From Lamellibrachia satsuma (lineage: Eukaryota > Annelida > Polychaeta > Sabellida > Siboglinidae): 64,000 nt of DNA. The stretch spans positions 1,741,001 to 1,805,000 of the forward strand of contig BSQZ01000038.1 of NCBI GenBank assembly GCA_033239005.1, given 5' to 3'. Positions 46,480-58,640 of this stretch are shown one piece after another (the stretch's first letter is position 1; each line of letters opens with the position of its first letter). The position numbers were made by a program, and so were the translations under genes. Below the pieces are notes generated by a model. It made no database searches and was not told the DNA's origin. It saw nothing but the letters and a program-made list of their open reading frames with translations.

Positions 46480-47437
46480 TAATAATTTTCAGCACGCAGG
46501 ATTTAAACCTTGTTTCTAAATGGTAAAATCAAGTACAAATCTGCATTCAGCATAGATTCATATTTCATCATTCTTCTCAACAGTGATGTTATATAAATAT
46601 TATCACACCTTCCAAAACTCCTGATATGGTGGGAGAATTTCTGCTTCTATGTAATTTTTAAATCATCCTCCCAAACTACCAATTATAAATAAAAATAAAT
46701 CTCCTGCTTTTAACGAATTTGATTTTAAGATTTTTTCATTGGTTTTCACGTATTGGGCTTTACTAAGTTTATTTACATATGATTATATAACATCATTTGA
46801 TGAGTTATGGATGTACATAAACTTACTGAAGCCAAAAACAAGAACTTCACTTCACTTGCAAATGTTCACTGTCAGCTGTATGAAAAAACAGATCAAAGAG
46901 GACTTACACAATTTGGGTAAGACATTCTGTAGATCGCGCTACCAAAGGAAAACAAAATTGTTCAACCTCCTTGAACAATTATCCCGCCATGAGATCCCAT
47001 GAGGGGAAGGTTTCCCATTATTTTCCCTGGCAAATATCATACACGCTGTACGGAATTGCACCAAATCATATGTACTTTGTTCCACTTGCTGTCTTGGTTG
47101 ATGTGTTTCTCGGAACCAGACGGCTGAGACGTGTACACAACCAAACTTCAAAGGGCATTTCCAGGAAATGGCCATCATTATCCGTCAGACCAGTGACAAG
47201 GAGTCCACGACCAATTAAAGTAAAGTATGCGAGCCCCGTACATTACAGCAAGCAATCCTATTGGTTAACACAGCTACTGGAAAATCACCATTTCAACAGG
47301 TCAACCTGCCAGGGGTAGTGATGTAGTCAGAAGCTCCTGGCAGCGAGGATGGACTTCCCTGTCTGCCATTTAGGTACTACTGATGCCATAAACATTTAAC
47401 AAGGTCTGTTCGCACAAACTCAGATGTTGGAGACTAA
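44391..47437. other. Intergenic region between convergent VPS29 and TMEM218
   Basis: It contains a short (AC)n at about 44457-44474 and a (TA)n of about 65 bp at 46411-46476. Only short unrelated ORFs are seen. The VPS29 3' UTR and the TMEM218 3' UTR should end here; no polyadenylation site could be fixed. Confidence 0.5.
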
Positions 47438-47690
47438 TCAACGTAACATCCAGCAGCCTTGGTCAGCAGTGACATTGTGAGCTGCAGAACTTGTAGCCTA
47501 ATCAACGTAACATCCAGCAGCCTTGGTCAGCAGTGACATTGTGAGCTGCAGAACTTGGAGCCTAGTCAACGTAACGCCCAGCAGCCTTGGTCAGCAGTGA
47601 CATTGTGAGCTGCAGAACTTGTAGCCTAGTCAACGTAACGCCCAGCAGCCTTGGTCAGCATTGATGTCGCGAGCTGAGATTCAAACAGGT
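47438..47690 (-). repeat. 64-bp tandem repeat of the TMEM218 coding end
   Basis: Four repeat starts (tcaacgtaac) lie at 47438, 47502, 47566 and 47630, a spacing of exactly 64 bp. The unit contains 'cagcagccttggtcagcagt', which in the last copy is the TMEM218 C-terminal coding sequence and stop. The other three copies lie 3' of the stop. At 64 bp the frame changes from copy to copy. Confidence 0.9.
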
Positions 47691-47985
47691 GGTCCATAGC
47701 CAGCATCCCAAGACTGACCAACAGCATGACGCCACAGAACGAGATGAGGGCAGTCCGTCCTATGTACATTGTGTCGTAGATGACGTAGTCCTTGTAGTTT
47801 GGGTCGGGACCTCTTGGAATGAACCACAGAATGACAGTGACAATAATAACTGCAACGAGAGCACCGATTCCAGCATAGGAAAGAGCCCCTCCAACTCTTG
47901 ACAGCGTGACAGCCAGAAACAGGGCGACTGACCACAGCACAGCCAGGATGATGATCCCTGTGCCCACTGCTCCCTCGGACACCAT
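47626..47985 (-). CDS. TMEM218: Transmembrane protein 218 (ciliary transition zone)
   Basis: A 119-aa protein with three hydrophobic segments: about residues 8-28 (TGIIILAVLWSVALFLAVTL), 36-57 (YAGIGALVAVIIVTVILWFI) and 79-100 (LISFCGVMLLVSLGMLAM). The loop motif LSRVGG after segment 1, FPR/IPRGPDP-like residues after segment 2, and the YIGR motif before segment 3 match TMEM218; the human protein is about 115 aa. TMEM218 is a transition-zone membrane protein linked to ciliopathies and works with TMEM67. The whole coding region is one exon. A 5' UTR acceptor (tgatttcag) lies just upstream at about 48007. The C-terminal end is embedded in a 64-bp tandem repeat, so the last residues may be variable. 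Confidence 0.85.
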   Translation of the reverse strand: MVSEGAVGTGIIILAVLWSVALFLAVTLSRVGGALSYAGIGALVAVIIVTVILWFIPRGPDPNYKDYVIYDTMYIGRTALISFCGVMLLVSLGMLAMDHLFESQLATSMLTKAAGRYVD

Positions 47986-48629
47986 GGCTCTCTCTCAATG
48001 CACAACCTGAAATCAACAAAATCAAAGATTTTATCTGTGTACTTTTATCTGTGTACAATACTGGGCAACAGGATGAAAACAAGTGCATTAATAAGGCCTT
48101 TTATTTTTGATTAATTGGTTTATGCATCCGCCAACCCAATAAGTATTTTTTAGAAAAAAAGTTATTTTCTCAAATATGATTGTATTTGTCATCTTCTTGA
48201 TGTATTCTCGAAGTATGTTTATAAACTAAATATAAGTTACTGGGAGATAACAGGCGGTCATCACCAGGCCTGTTGTGTTTTTGCACACATGTTCAGTCCA
48301 AGTATTGTAATGATTCGGACAGCGTATCTGTCAATTATTTTTGTGTACCCCAAAACCATATCCTATATTAGTATATGGCATATTTCCAGACAGCCAAGAT
48401 TTTTTATTATTTTGAGTGGCAAATTTGGCCAATATACTGGTACTACTTTTTTCTGACCGATCGACTGACCTGTTTTTGTATTAAAAAAAATCTATTAAAC
48501 CAACTAATAAAAAGGTCATTACTGGATATGAAGAAAATTAGTTACATTTGGTTTCCTAGCAAAGCTAGGAGCAACTACTCTCGATATTAAAAAGGTGTGT
48601 TTGTGTTGTACAATGTCTTGTCTTGTATT

Positions 48630-48935
48630 GTTACTGGCCAACACTCCTATGGAGTCAAACGGTCAGGGTTGGGTGTGAATGCTATTTAGTCATGTTTGTT
48701 TGGGGCTAGGTGTGTGAGTGCTTGCTTAAATTGCTGTGGTTCTGTTGACTATTGCGTCTGGTAATGAATTCCAATCTTTTATTGTTCGGGGAAAAAAAGA
48801 AAATTTGTAACAGTTTTTGCTCGCGTGTATAGTGTTGAAGGCTTTGCTATTTAGATGCCGTGAATGGCGTTTGGTGGGTTGGAGGAGGTTTGCAACAGGC
48901 AATGATAGATGACAATGTGACGCCAAATGCACAAT
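48630..48935 (-). mobile_element. LINE C-terminus and 3' UTR, family shared with 62815-62985
   Basis: Minus-strand ORF 48726-48932 contains 'RHSRHLNSKAFNTIHASKNC' and 'FSFFPRTIKDWNSLPDAIV', a typical LINE end. The 3' part ('gagtcaaacggtcagggttg', 'tttagtcatgtttgttt', 'cttgcttaaattg') matches 62815-62985, where the coding part is more decayed. It lies in the presumed TMEM218 5' intron. Confidence 0.75.
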
Positions 48936-49261
48936 AATAAATTGCTGAATTGTGTAAGCTATGCGGTGTCCACAAAGTCTCTTTCATGTGACAAAAACAT
49001 TTCCTATTGATTTTAATTTGTTGGTGTATACGTATTTGTGGAACATCTTTAATACACAACCTATATTATCGCCCAACGTTTGACATGACTGGATTTGCCC
49101 ACTCCACTTATTACCGGCATCACTGCCTTCAGCGTTCAGCTTAAATCTCTCAAATGTACAATGATGTAATTATCTGGGTGTACCAGTTCCAGCTCAGAAG
49201 AACCCACATAATGATTACGCCAGTGGTAAGGTAAGCCGTAAGGTAGTAAAAACAAACGCAC

Positions 49262-49470
49262 CTGTCCCGACTCCGAGTCGTCAGAAAGCGTCGTTAACAA
49301 CCGTACAAGAACTTCGTCACATTTGTTACTTAAATCCGACCATCACATCATCCGTGACACATATTAGATATGGAGGCGTATATAATATACATGAATCTTA
49401 CTTGATGTAGCAGATCATTCAAGCTAACAAAATAAAAGCAAAACAAGTTGTGACCCGGCTTCTTTCAAGG
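49262..49470 (-). other. Probable 5' non-coding exon of TMEM218
   Basis: On the minus strand there is a strong donor (GGGACAG|GTGCGT, exon edge at 49262). It precedes the acceptor next to the TMEM218 start by about 1.25 kb, and upstream sequence is CpG-containing. The 5' limit is a guess. Splicing between the two is inferred. Confidence 0.4.
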
Positions 49471-49499
49471 CGCCATTTTTTAACGTTGGTGTCATGGTA

Positions 49500-51820
49500 A
49501 ATATTCACCTTGTGCAAATGTCCAAATCATTTATAAAAGTCACTCATGTATAAAAATAAGTTATTGCTGCATGGCTATGGCAAGGTATAGGACGATGTTT
49601 AAATTTGTTGCTACATGTAATATAACTCAAGTCCAGGACGTATGTGGTTTTGACAACTCCACCAGATGTCACGACTCAGTCATCTCGATTATACAAGCTC
49701 CGGCATGTGGCGCCACCGTTTGTCGCACAAACCAGCGCCTTGAACCAGAGTGTGTGTTTTGTTGTGACGGAAATTATAATTATGTGCACCCAGATTCTTG
49801 GTGCATATATAATTAAATCAATTAGGCTCTCATCCATCACTTACACACGCACACATACACACGCACACGCACACACAGTGAAACGAAGAAAGAACAACAT
49901 TCGGTGCACAAGATGGTGCAATTAAACTATAAGTTTATATGTCTATTAGTTATGTTTTTTTTATTTACATTAATAATAGGTTTGCTAATTTAGGTACACT
50001 CTGTATGGTATGTTATAATTGTATCCAATATTATATAGTTTGCAATACATTTATTGGAACATTGAGCCTATTAATGCACAACATCGATCTGGAGATGCTC
50101 AAACAAAGAAAGCCAGCGCGTGATCAGAGCTTCTGTGTATTAGTCAGTTGACATGAGTGGGTGGCTGACACAAATAGTCGTGGCAATGCCTTACAGGTAT
50201 TAAACGGATTAATTTCTAAAATAACCACTCCCATTCTGACTCACAATTGGGTGCGTTTTGCCCCGCATTGAACGGGTCATTGGAATTACACAAATAACGT
50301 TTGCCATATTAATTACTGCTCGTGTAAGAATCAATGACAATTATGACGGCAAGATATAGCGGGCAACGAAATAGCTACTTCACACATATTTTAATTAGTT
50401 AAAGTACCTATGCTAGATGAGACCGTTTAAAGCTGTTAATAATATTAATATGGGTAAACATTCAAATTGATATAACTTTCTTGGCGTGATGTTTCTGCTA
50501 AAATCGAACGTGCCCAGATTGGTTTGGAATCCTGTTGCATCGTGTGATTGGACGATTACGCCAACAGAAGGGGCACCTGCGGAGATAGGTTAGGTGTGTT
50601 TTCCCCATTTTACTATGCGATGTCAACATAATTATTATAACATAGAGCCAACAGCAGTGGCGAGCGTTGAGGTCGAGATGGCAGAAGAGTTTTAGAATTT
50701 TAGAATTGAAGAGCCTTGCGTTGCTGCAGTTCATTCTGACATACACGTCAACTCTCCCGTCATTCGAACGGAGTATGTGTCATTTGATATTCAACGGACA
50801 ACACATCTGCGAAAAAAATGTGTTTATCTTTTCCGAATTATTATAATTCGCGAATCGTGCTTATCCGTAAAATCGTTTGATGACGCAATCTCCCGCGCAC
50901 CAGGAATATTCAGTTTGCGCGTTCACATGTCGATGGTTAGTTGCGTAATCGATCTCCTGATCCAGGAAATTCAGCGAAGAAAAAATCGACCGTAGAGCTC
51001 TAGGTCTACCAGTCGCATGTCAAGGATAGCCAATCCTGTACGCTTGGACAAAGACTGGCGAGGGAAATTGAATATAATAAGCACGCCTACGTAAACACCT
51101 CACTTCGACCGCAGCCCAATACTTGTTCGCCTCCTTTTTTCAGAGCTGCCTATTAAGTTGTGTCGAGAATCACGCTTGAGATCATGGACTGATCCAAACA
51201 TTGAAAAGGGATGTCCAGTTCCACAACATGACAACAGGTGCATCATCAAATGTCTACCGGGACAGCGCAGTCGACACTGGAAAGCATTTCTACATTGACA
51301 AATCTTTCATTGTCTATGCTGTAGCGTTTTTTTTTAATCCTGAACGAAATCATTTCCAGTTGTTCTGAGGCAGTTAAGGTAAAACCATATTTATATATCG
51401 TAAGACCCAATGTGTGATACATACCAATCCGTCTTCTGGGACGTCATAAATATACCCATAAACAGGACTGGAAGAGTTCAAAAGTAAAGCATCTATGAAC
51501 GCACACTTGGAACTGTAATCAATCTCCTATCAGACATCAACGGGTCATCACTTAGGACGTAACCTGAATTGCCACATTGTCTTTACTAATTTCCAAATGA
51601 AAAATTACACTAAAAAGGATAATATTATTACCCATCCCGCACACGGTTGGCTTAAATGCTCAGAATAAGCAGACGTTCAGCGCACTCAAGGTTTGCTACT
51701 ACACAGGGCTGTCACGCGAGATGTCTGTCAACAATCACGTGTGAATGCACCAGTGTCGTTTACGCGCGATGTCACCGACGATTATGAGTACTAGCAAAAA
51801 ATTACCATCATCCTGACGGA
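49500..51820. other. No gene recognised
   Basis: Short ORFs only. The 81-aa plus-strand ORF at 49571-49816 is Cys-rich but has no signal peptide and no recognised domain. A TG/AC-rich tract lies at about 49840-49880. Confidence 0.4.
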
Positions 51821-51827
51821 CTTACTA

Positions 51828-52090
51828 ATTATCAGGATACACAACGTTGTTACAGAAACAAAACCTTCATTGCTTCTTTCCAACTTTCGAATGTGCACCG
51901 TACTACTGGCGACGTGTAGCCTTTCTATGACGTCACTTTGGACAATAAAAAAAAAGACGCATGACGTTGTCAACAGCTGTACGTAATTGTTCGTGTAGCG
52001 TTGCAAACAATTGTACGTAATAAATGCAAAGTGTAATTCGATTGTTCGTAGAAAGGGTAAACGCGGGGTGTATTTCGAAACAAACTAAAC
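51828..52090 (+). repeat. Dispersed repeat, pair with 57905-58200
   Basis: Both segments start 'ggatacacaac', continue with scattered similarity, and share 'gtacgtaattgttcgtgtag', 'gttgcaaacaattgtacg' and 'attcgattgttcgtagaaag' (variants in the second copy). The central part is a palindrome (acgtaattgtt / aacaattgtacgt). It is probably a MITE family; a related core appears at about 54810. Confidence 0.6.
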
Positions 52091-53500
52091 TGCGACGACC
52101 TGACCGTGGGGTCGTAGATGAACCCCCGACAGTTTGGCGCCCGAGATACACGAACATACATACTCTGGAGTATATCAGCACGAGCATGGGAATAGTAAAT
52201 TATGTATTAACACGTGCATGGAAATAAGCTTGTCTGCATAAATTATTCGTTGAAACGGCCAATATGCGTGAAATTTACAGATAGCTGCGCGAGAGTGTGA
52301 TTTGGAAGCCAAATGCGTGAGATTTGGTAGCTATGCCTTTTCAAAAGTAACGAATTGCTCTACATGCAATGCCGAGCGGGCCTTTTCGTAGGTAAACAAG
52401 TTTGACACTGAGTTGACCAAGGAGACCGTTCTCTCATAAAATTAACTACGGCAAGCAAAACATGCCACCATTGATTACAACCGTGTGCGCAGGCGTTCAA
52501 CGTAACGATTTTTTCTGTCAATGATTACATTGTTTCTTTTGCACCCGAGTGTTGTGTTTACATTGTTTACTGTTATTGATTACAATGTTTACATATGGAG
52601 GGTGGAGTGGTGTGCCCGTGCGACGCGACCAGGTGCGAGGCAGTCGGGACAGCGCGGGGCGGCGTCGATTGGTCAATATTCTCCGTCATTTTGATCCTCA
52701 CAGTTTGACATGTATGTTTTGATGATGCATTGGATCAGTGTATAGGAACAGGAACAACAGTACAGGAAGTATTTGTGGAAGGTATTGCATGCGGACGACC
52801 TGGCAGAGAGGAACTGCAGAAGGCAATGGTTAGAGAGTGTGTAGGCCCTACGGAGATTTTCGTTAGCTGATTTATTGGCGTGACATACTATGCAGCAGTA
52901 CGTCGGTCTTCCTTTATGCGTTGTAAAACTTGACTAGGCATATTTTCATCGCCAAATGGCGTATTTTGAAAGATCACGATAGTAATACTTTTGCATATAT
53001 AGTATTGAAATATAAAAATTAAAAGTAATAAATATCAGAGTCTCAATGTTCTGCCGTAAACCAATCAACGCCCGAATTGAAAAGATGACGTCATTCAGCA
53101 AACGTGGACGACCGGTTCTTTTTTTACTGCATTTCGAATTCCCGTTTATACAATTTCTTACTGTAAATATCCTGCAGCAGTACAGGTTAAAACACGAAGC
53201 ATAGCATTGTTAATTTAGACTTTATTTGAGATCGGTAAGAGAATTGAGGCATTTAATTGTACGAAACATCACACCCTGCGAGTTAGCCAATGGAAACCGC
53301 CGTACGTTCCCTTTAAATGGTGTAACATTTTCAAGAAGCGCTACCTCTTAAAACTTAATACAATTATAATTAATATTAATGAGTGACCAAGATCCAGTGG
53401 TAGTCGCACTGGGTCGGTGTCGCTCGAAGTGGGTCAATGCTGCTGATCACCGTCAGCGTGCACGGTGACACGGTAACACGGTGACACGGTGACATGCTGA
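52090..53500. other. No gene recognised; CpG-rich patch
   Basis: About 52600-52680 is CpG-rich ('gtgcgacgcgaccagg', 'agcgcggggcggcgtcg') and could be a promoter or CpG island, but no coding exon could be attached to it. A short (ggtgacac)n tract lies at about 53462-53512. Confidence 0.35.
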
Positions 53501-53509
53501 CACGGTGAC

Positions 53510-54000
53510 ACGGTAATAATAAGTTTCTTATATAGCGTCCCATCCAAATAATTGTTCTTGGGCGCTGTACACTGGTATGTACGTTATAAATAAAATCATA
53601 CAAATTTAAACAACTAATGTGCAAAAAATTACAATTATCACTAGTAAAATACAGTAAAATGTGTGGTCTATGTAAATAGTTAAAATTAAACACACGTGTA
53701 AAAGCTATAAAAATGTGTATAATATATAATAATAACGAATGCATACATTAATTAGTTAATTAATTAATTAAAATAATAATAGATAAATAAACAAATTATA
53801 TGTATATAATTAAATAAGATTACAATGATTTTAAAAACATTCTATATAATCCTAAAATACTTTTTTAAAAAGGTGCGTCTTGAAAGCCACATTGAACTGT
53901 CAAACACTTGTGCATTGGCGCACTGTGACTGGCAGTTCATTCCATGCCTTTTGAGCTACACAAACACAGGTACAGTAATCCAGTTTAATCCAAATGTGTA
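53510..54000 (-). mobile_element. LINE C-terminus and 3' UTR, related to 14300-14700
   Basis: The minus strand gives 'KAWNELPVTVRQCTSV' and 'FNVAFKTHLFKK', a LINE C-terminal end, then an AT-rich UTR with 'gcgcccaagaacaattattt' and 'ggatgggacgctatataaga' at the 3' end. Confidence 0.6.
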
Positions 54001-54689
54001 AGGCAGAGGCAATTCACTAAATATAAGTGTCATTAGCATATTTGTAAAATAATATACTACATTCCTATACAGTATAAGCGTAGATGATAACTGCATTGTC
54101 TTGCCAAGCATGTGGTGAATACTATGGTTGGCTGGTTATGCTTGGAGCCGCAAATTTTAAATGGCTTCGTTTTGGTGAACTTTGATTCAGGCCAAGTTTG
54201 GGGGTAATGGTATTAGGAAAATAACATTGGAATTGTGTGAAACGTGAACAATAAACACAGAGTATGTTTAAGCCCTCAAAAAGTGCAAACACTGACGTGA
54301 ATAATATAATTAGATTCCAAGGAAACAATATAATGGTTGCCAAAACACATCGACTAGCAAATTCGACGAAAACCAGCGACCACCTCGCGGAAACAATACT
54401 CGGTATGTATTGCTGGTCTGTTTGACAAAAACCACGAGCACAATCACTTTTAATAACAATACAGCATACTGTGACACATTAATTTCAAACAGGTTTGATC
54501 TTTCTGAACTTATTGTGATTTCCTAACTCAAGGCATTCGCTTGTGGGGAAAAGCAATGACATTCATTGGACCTTTGACGTCATGACCTCATATCAAAACT
54601 CCTACGTCTAACTCTATAAAACAGTTTGTGCCTGTAGTTGTTTGTTTGTTTGTTTCCTCATATCTCCGTCAGCTTCGCATGAATGGGGT

Positions 54690-54935
54690 TGACATTTTGT
54701 AGGCATGCTCGAACTTTTAACATTTCGAAATTCCCCGGCGGTGGTGATTTTACGAAGGAACTTATACGGACGTTTGAAGTAGATCACGTAACTCTGAAAA
54801 CAAGTAGCTCGCAGTTGCGCACAATTGTTCGCAACGCTCTGCGTGTTTTCTACAATTGTTCCGAGTTACGCAATCTACGTCAAACGTCCACATCAATTCC
54901 TTTATACGGCACGAACGCTTCGTGAAACCGACTGT
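54690..54935. repeat. Inverted-repeat element (MITE-like)
   Basis: The left arm 'acgtttgaagtagatcacgt' with 'aactc' is the near reverse complement of the right arm 'gagttacgcaatctacgtca' with 'aacgt'. An inner 'gcgcacaattgttcgcaacg' resembles the core of the repeats at 51828 and 57905. Confidence 0.6.
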
Positions 54936-55626
54936 GACACATGAAGTTTGGGGGCATGAAGTAGTATGCATCATTGCCCTAACAATACGTGACTGTGTAG
55001 TGCAAGGAGTCATACGCTTTTGCAGTGTCTGCCTCTTAGCCCGAGCAAGCCGGATATTAAATCGGCCAGTTTAAAATTAAAACTCAGTGCTACTGTATAT
55101 ATTTTGGTGACGCAGTGCCAGCTAATAATTCCCATTCTGACCCAATCAACCGATTTTGTAAGAAACAGTTCAACCAGTACAACATCAACCACAAGACCGG
55201 GGTGGCTGATCGACCGCAGACAGTACCAGCGGAATAAATAGTACCTGACTTGGTAGTATGAAAGGAGTAGTCGTCACGAAGCATCGAACAGTTGTAATTA
55301 CGCGAATTATATCCTTTGTAATTCATGCACACTTTGTGCAAACATCAATACAATTAATATTTATGAACTTTAAAGTTGGCGTGCGCAGGTTGCGTGTCGG
55401 GGGGCTTGAAGACGGTTATATTGCGCAAACTGACAACCCAGTGCTATAGACAACTTTTTTATTGTTGCGTCTTTCTGCTGACAGTTTGTTGTTGTTTTTG
55501 TTGTTGTTGTGTGTTGTTGTCTATGACTTCTTTTTTTATTTTGACACCAACAGCTCCTCATTGTTGCATCTCGTCATCGACGGCTTCTTATTGGTCCTGT
55601 TTCTTTAAATAGTTGCTACTGTTGAT

Positions 55627-57055
55627 GCATGTTTCTACTAATATCTTCTAATTGTTGTGTCTTGCTGTTGAGAATTTGCTACTGTTGATGCATGTTTCTA
55701 CAAATATCTTCTCATTGTTGTGTCTTGCTGTTGAGAACTTGCTACTGTTGATTCATGTTTCTACAAGTATCTTCTCATTGTTGTGTCTTGCTGTTGAGAA
55801 CTTGTTACTGTTGATTCATGTTTCTTCAAGCATCTTCTCATTGTTGTGTCTTGCTGTTGAGAACTTGTTACTGTTGATTCATGTTTCTTCAAGCATCTTC
55901 TCATTGTTGTGTCTTGATGTTGAGAACTTGTTATTGTTGATGCATGTTTCTTCAAGCATGTTCTCATTGTTGTGTCTTGCTGTTGAGAACTTGTTACTGT
56001 TGATGCATGTTTCTTCAAGCATCTTCTCATTGTTGTGTCTTGCTGTTGAGAACTTGTTATTGTTGATGCATGTTTCTTCAAGCATCTTCTCATTGTTGTG
56101 TCTTGATGCTGAGAACTTGTTATTGTTGATGCATGTTTCTTCAAGCATCTTCTCATTGTTGTGTCTTGATGTTGAGAACTTGTTACTGTTGATGCATGTT
56201 TCTTCAAGCATTTTCTCATTGTTGTGTCTTGATGTTGAGAACTTGTTATTGTTGATGCATGTTTCTTCAAGCATCTTCTCATTGTTGTGTCTTGATGTTG
56301 AGAACTTGTTACTGTTGATGCATGTTTCTTCAAGCATCTTCTCATTGTTGTGTCTTGCTGTTGAGAACTTGCTACTGTTGATGCATGTTTCTACAAGCAT
56401 CTTCTCATTGTTGTGTCTTGCTGTTGAGAACTTGTTATTGTTGATGCATGTTTCTTCAAGCATCTTCTCATTGTTGTGTCTTGCTGTTGAGAACTTGTTA
56501 TTGTTGATGCATGTTTCTTCAAGCATCTTCTCATTGTTGTGTCTTGATGTTGAGAACTTGTTACTGTTGATGCATGTTTCTTCAAGCATCTTCTCATTGT
56601 TGTGTCTTGCTGTTGAGAACTTGTTACTGTTGATTCATGTTTCTACAAGCATCTTCTCATTGTTGTGTCTTGCTGTTGAGAACTTGTTACTGTTGATGCA
56701 TGTTTCGTCAAGCATCTTCTCATTGTTGTGTCTTGATGTTGAGAACTTGTTACTGTTGATGCATGTTTCTTCAAGCATGTTCTCATTGTTGTGTCTTGAT
56801 GTTGAGAACTTGCTACTGTTGATTCATGTTTCTTCAAGCATCTTCTCGTTGTTGTGTCTTGCTGTTGAGAACTTGTTACTGTTGATGCATGTTTCTCCAA
56901 GCATCTTCTCGTTGTTGTGTCTTGATGTTGAGAACTTGCTACTGTTGATGCATGTTTCTACAAGCATCTTCTCATTGTTGTGTCTTGATGTTGAGAACTT
57001 GCTACTATTGATGCATGTTTCTACTAGTATCTTCTTATTGTTGTGTCTTGCTGTA
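55627..57055. repeat. 63-bp minisatellite, about 22 copies
   Basis: The unit contains 'gttgtgtcttgatgttgaga', 'acttgttactgttgatgcat' and 'gtttcttcaagcatcttctc'. Since 63 is a multiple of three, it yields a 499-aa Leu-rich plus-strand ORF (21-aa repeat) and several minus-strand ORFs. There is no signal, domain or flanking exon to support a protein. Confidence 0.95.
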
Positions 57056-57904
57056 TCTCTGTCGACATGTTATTGCTGTTGTAGTTCTATAAATAGCGTC
57101 TCATCAACAGTGTCTTGTTGCTGTCTGGAATTGACAAACAACCGTGTGTAAGATGGACAGTGAATTGTGACACATCACCAACGAATGACCATCAACTTTC
57201 CAGTTAATGACATTTATGTGAATATAATTTTGTTCCGTCACAGAGGACATGTTTGTTCCGCCTGATTAACCAGTAACAAAGTCAACGACCTTCCACAACA
57301 CGTACGACCGCATATTCCTAGTAGCGTGTGTTCCTGTTGCTGTTAATTGGTTTGTAGAAATGCGCAAGTCACACAAAGTCGCGTGCTGTAAATACCACTG
57401 ACCAACTGGCCCGATCGCGACTGCAACGATGGCCGCGTATAACTTTTAAGCCGATTGTTGCTTTGTCTAACTGCGACGGAGCGAGACAAACACAACTCAT
57501 AAATCATTTCTACACTTCCACGGAAATCGTCTGTCAATTACGGATTAAATTGACCGATCACGAGTTCACGCAGGACGTTGTTTTGTTCGGCCGTTGCTAA
57601 TTCACGTGTTTATAACTGAGCGAGTGGCGCATCGCCAGTGTAGATCACTAGTACAGATCGACACGCCGGGTAGAGAGGACACTAGACAATTACACGGACT
57701 CTGTGATCAGCGAACAGGTGAGTGGCAATTATGACTGTCTGCCTTGCGGCTATGCTCACTGCTCAGTCTCGTGGTCCCAGTGAGCCTTTTCCATGAGCAC
57801 ATATGTACACTATATTACGTCTACTAGCAAAAGTACCCATCCCCGGGTGGTATAAAATTTGGTAGTGTGTAAGTGACTGTCATGTTAACAATATTTACAG
57901 CATT

Positions 57905-58200
57905 TGAGGATACACAACATTATCACAGAGATATCCACCTATGCCTCGGTACGTGGTGCTGCCAGTCAGTATTTTGATGTCTCCTTGGAATCCAACTCCC
58001 GAAATTGCGACGTAATACTGGCAGTTATAGTAATGTTCATCGACGCCTCGACCTTGTATTACGCAAGTTGGGACAATCGGAGAAAATATATATTACGTTG
58101 TGAACAATTGTACATAATTGTTCGTATAGTGTTGCGAACATTTGTATGCATTAATTACAAAGGGAAATTCGATTGTTCGCAGAAAGGGTAATAATTGAGT
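57905..58200 (+). repeat. Dispersed repeat, second copy (see 51828)
   Basis: Contains 'ggatacacaacattatcaca', 'gtacataattgttcgtatag', 'gttgcgaacatttgtatg' and 'attcgattgttcgcagaaag'. Confidence 0.6.
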
Positions 58201-58395
58201 GAATTTGAAAAAAGTCACGACTCCTTTGTATGAAGCTGAGTTTTTGTAGACATTCCCGGCGGCCCATTGGGCGGTTGGTACATTAAAATAAATCTAAATT
58301 CCTCCGGGGATGGATATATTAAAAACGCCGTACCTTAAAACTACATCCATTTAAGTTCTTATAATTTCCTAACAAACTGGAATTCATCACACACA

Positions 58396-58640
58396 TTGAA
58401 CGTGTTGATCGAGAGTCAGCCAAAAAGAAATGAGAAGTTAAAGAGGAAGTCAATGACGAGGGACACAGAACGAACCAAATACGCAGTGAAGAAGCCAAAG
58501 AGTAGACGCGTCAGCACCAACAACGAAGAGGAAACATGGCCGTGTGTCGTAGGCGGTGAGCCCTTCGTGAATTGTAGACCTTGGTACAGTGCAAGTTTTA
58601 GGCCTACAGTGGCTTCACACGAGTGCGTGATTTTATTTGC
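58396..58640 (+). mobile_element. Possible fragment of a DNA-transposon ORF (C-terminal Cys motif)
   Basis: The ORF 58396-58671 encodes a basic stretch and then 'EETWPCVVGGEPFVNCRP'. This resembles the 'E.WPC..CGEPF..SRP' segment near the C-terminus of pogo/Tigger-type transposon ORFs, with the second Cys replaced by Gly. The resemblance is brief and the flanks show nothing more. Confidence 0.35.

Noticed and set aside
49571..49816. Cys-rich 81-aa ORF as a secreted peptide
   Set aside because: No signal peptide, no recognised Cys pattern, and no splice or promoter context.
55652..57151. 499-aa Leu-rich ORF
   Set aside because: It lies wholly within the 63-bp minisatellite. The opposite strand is also open in long stretches, and there is no signal or domain outside the repeat.
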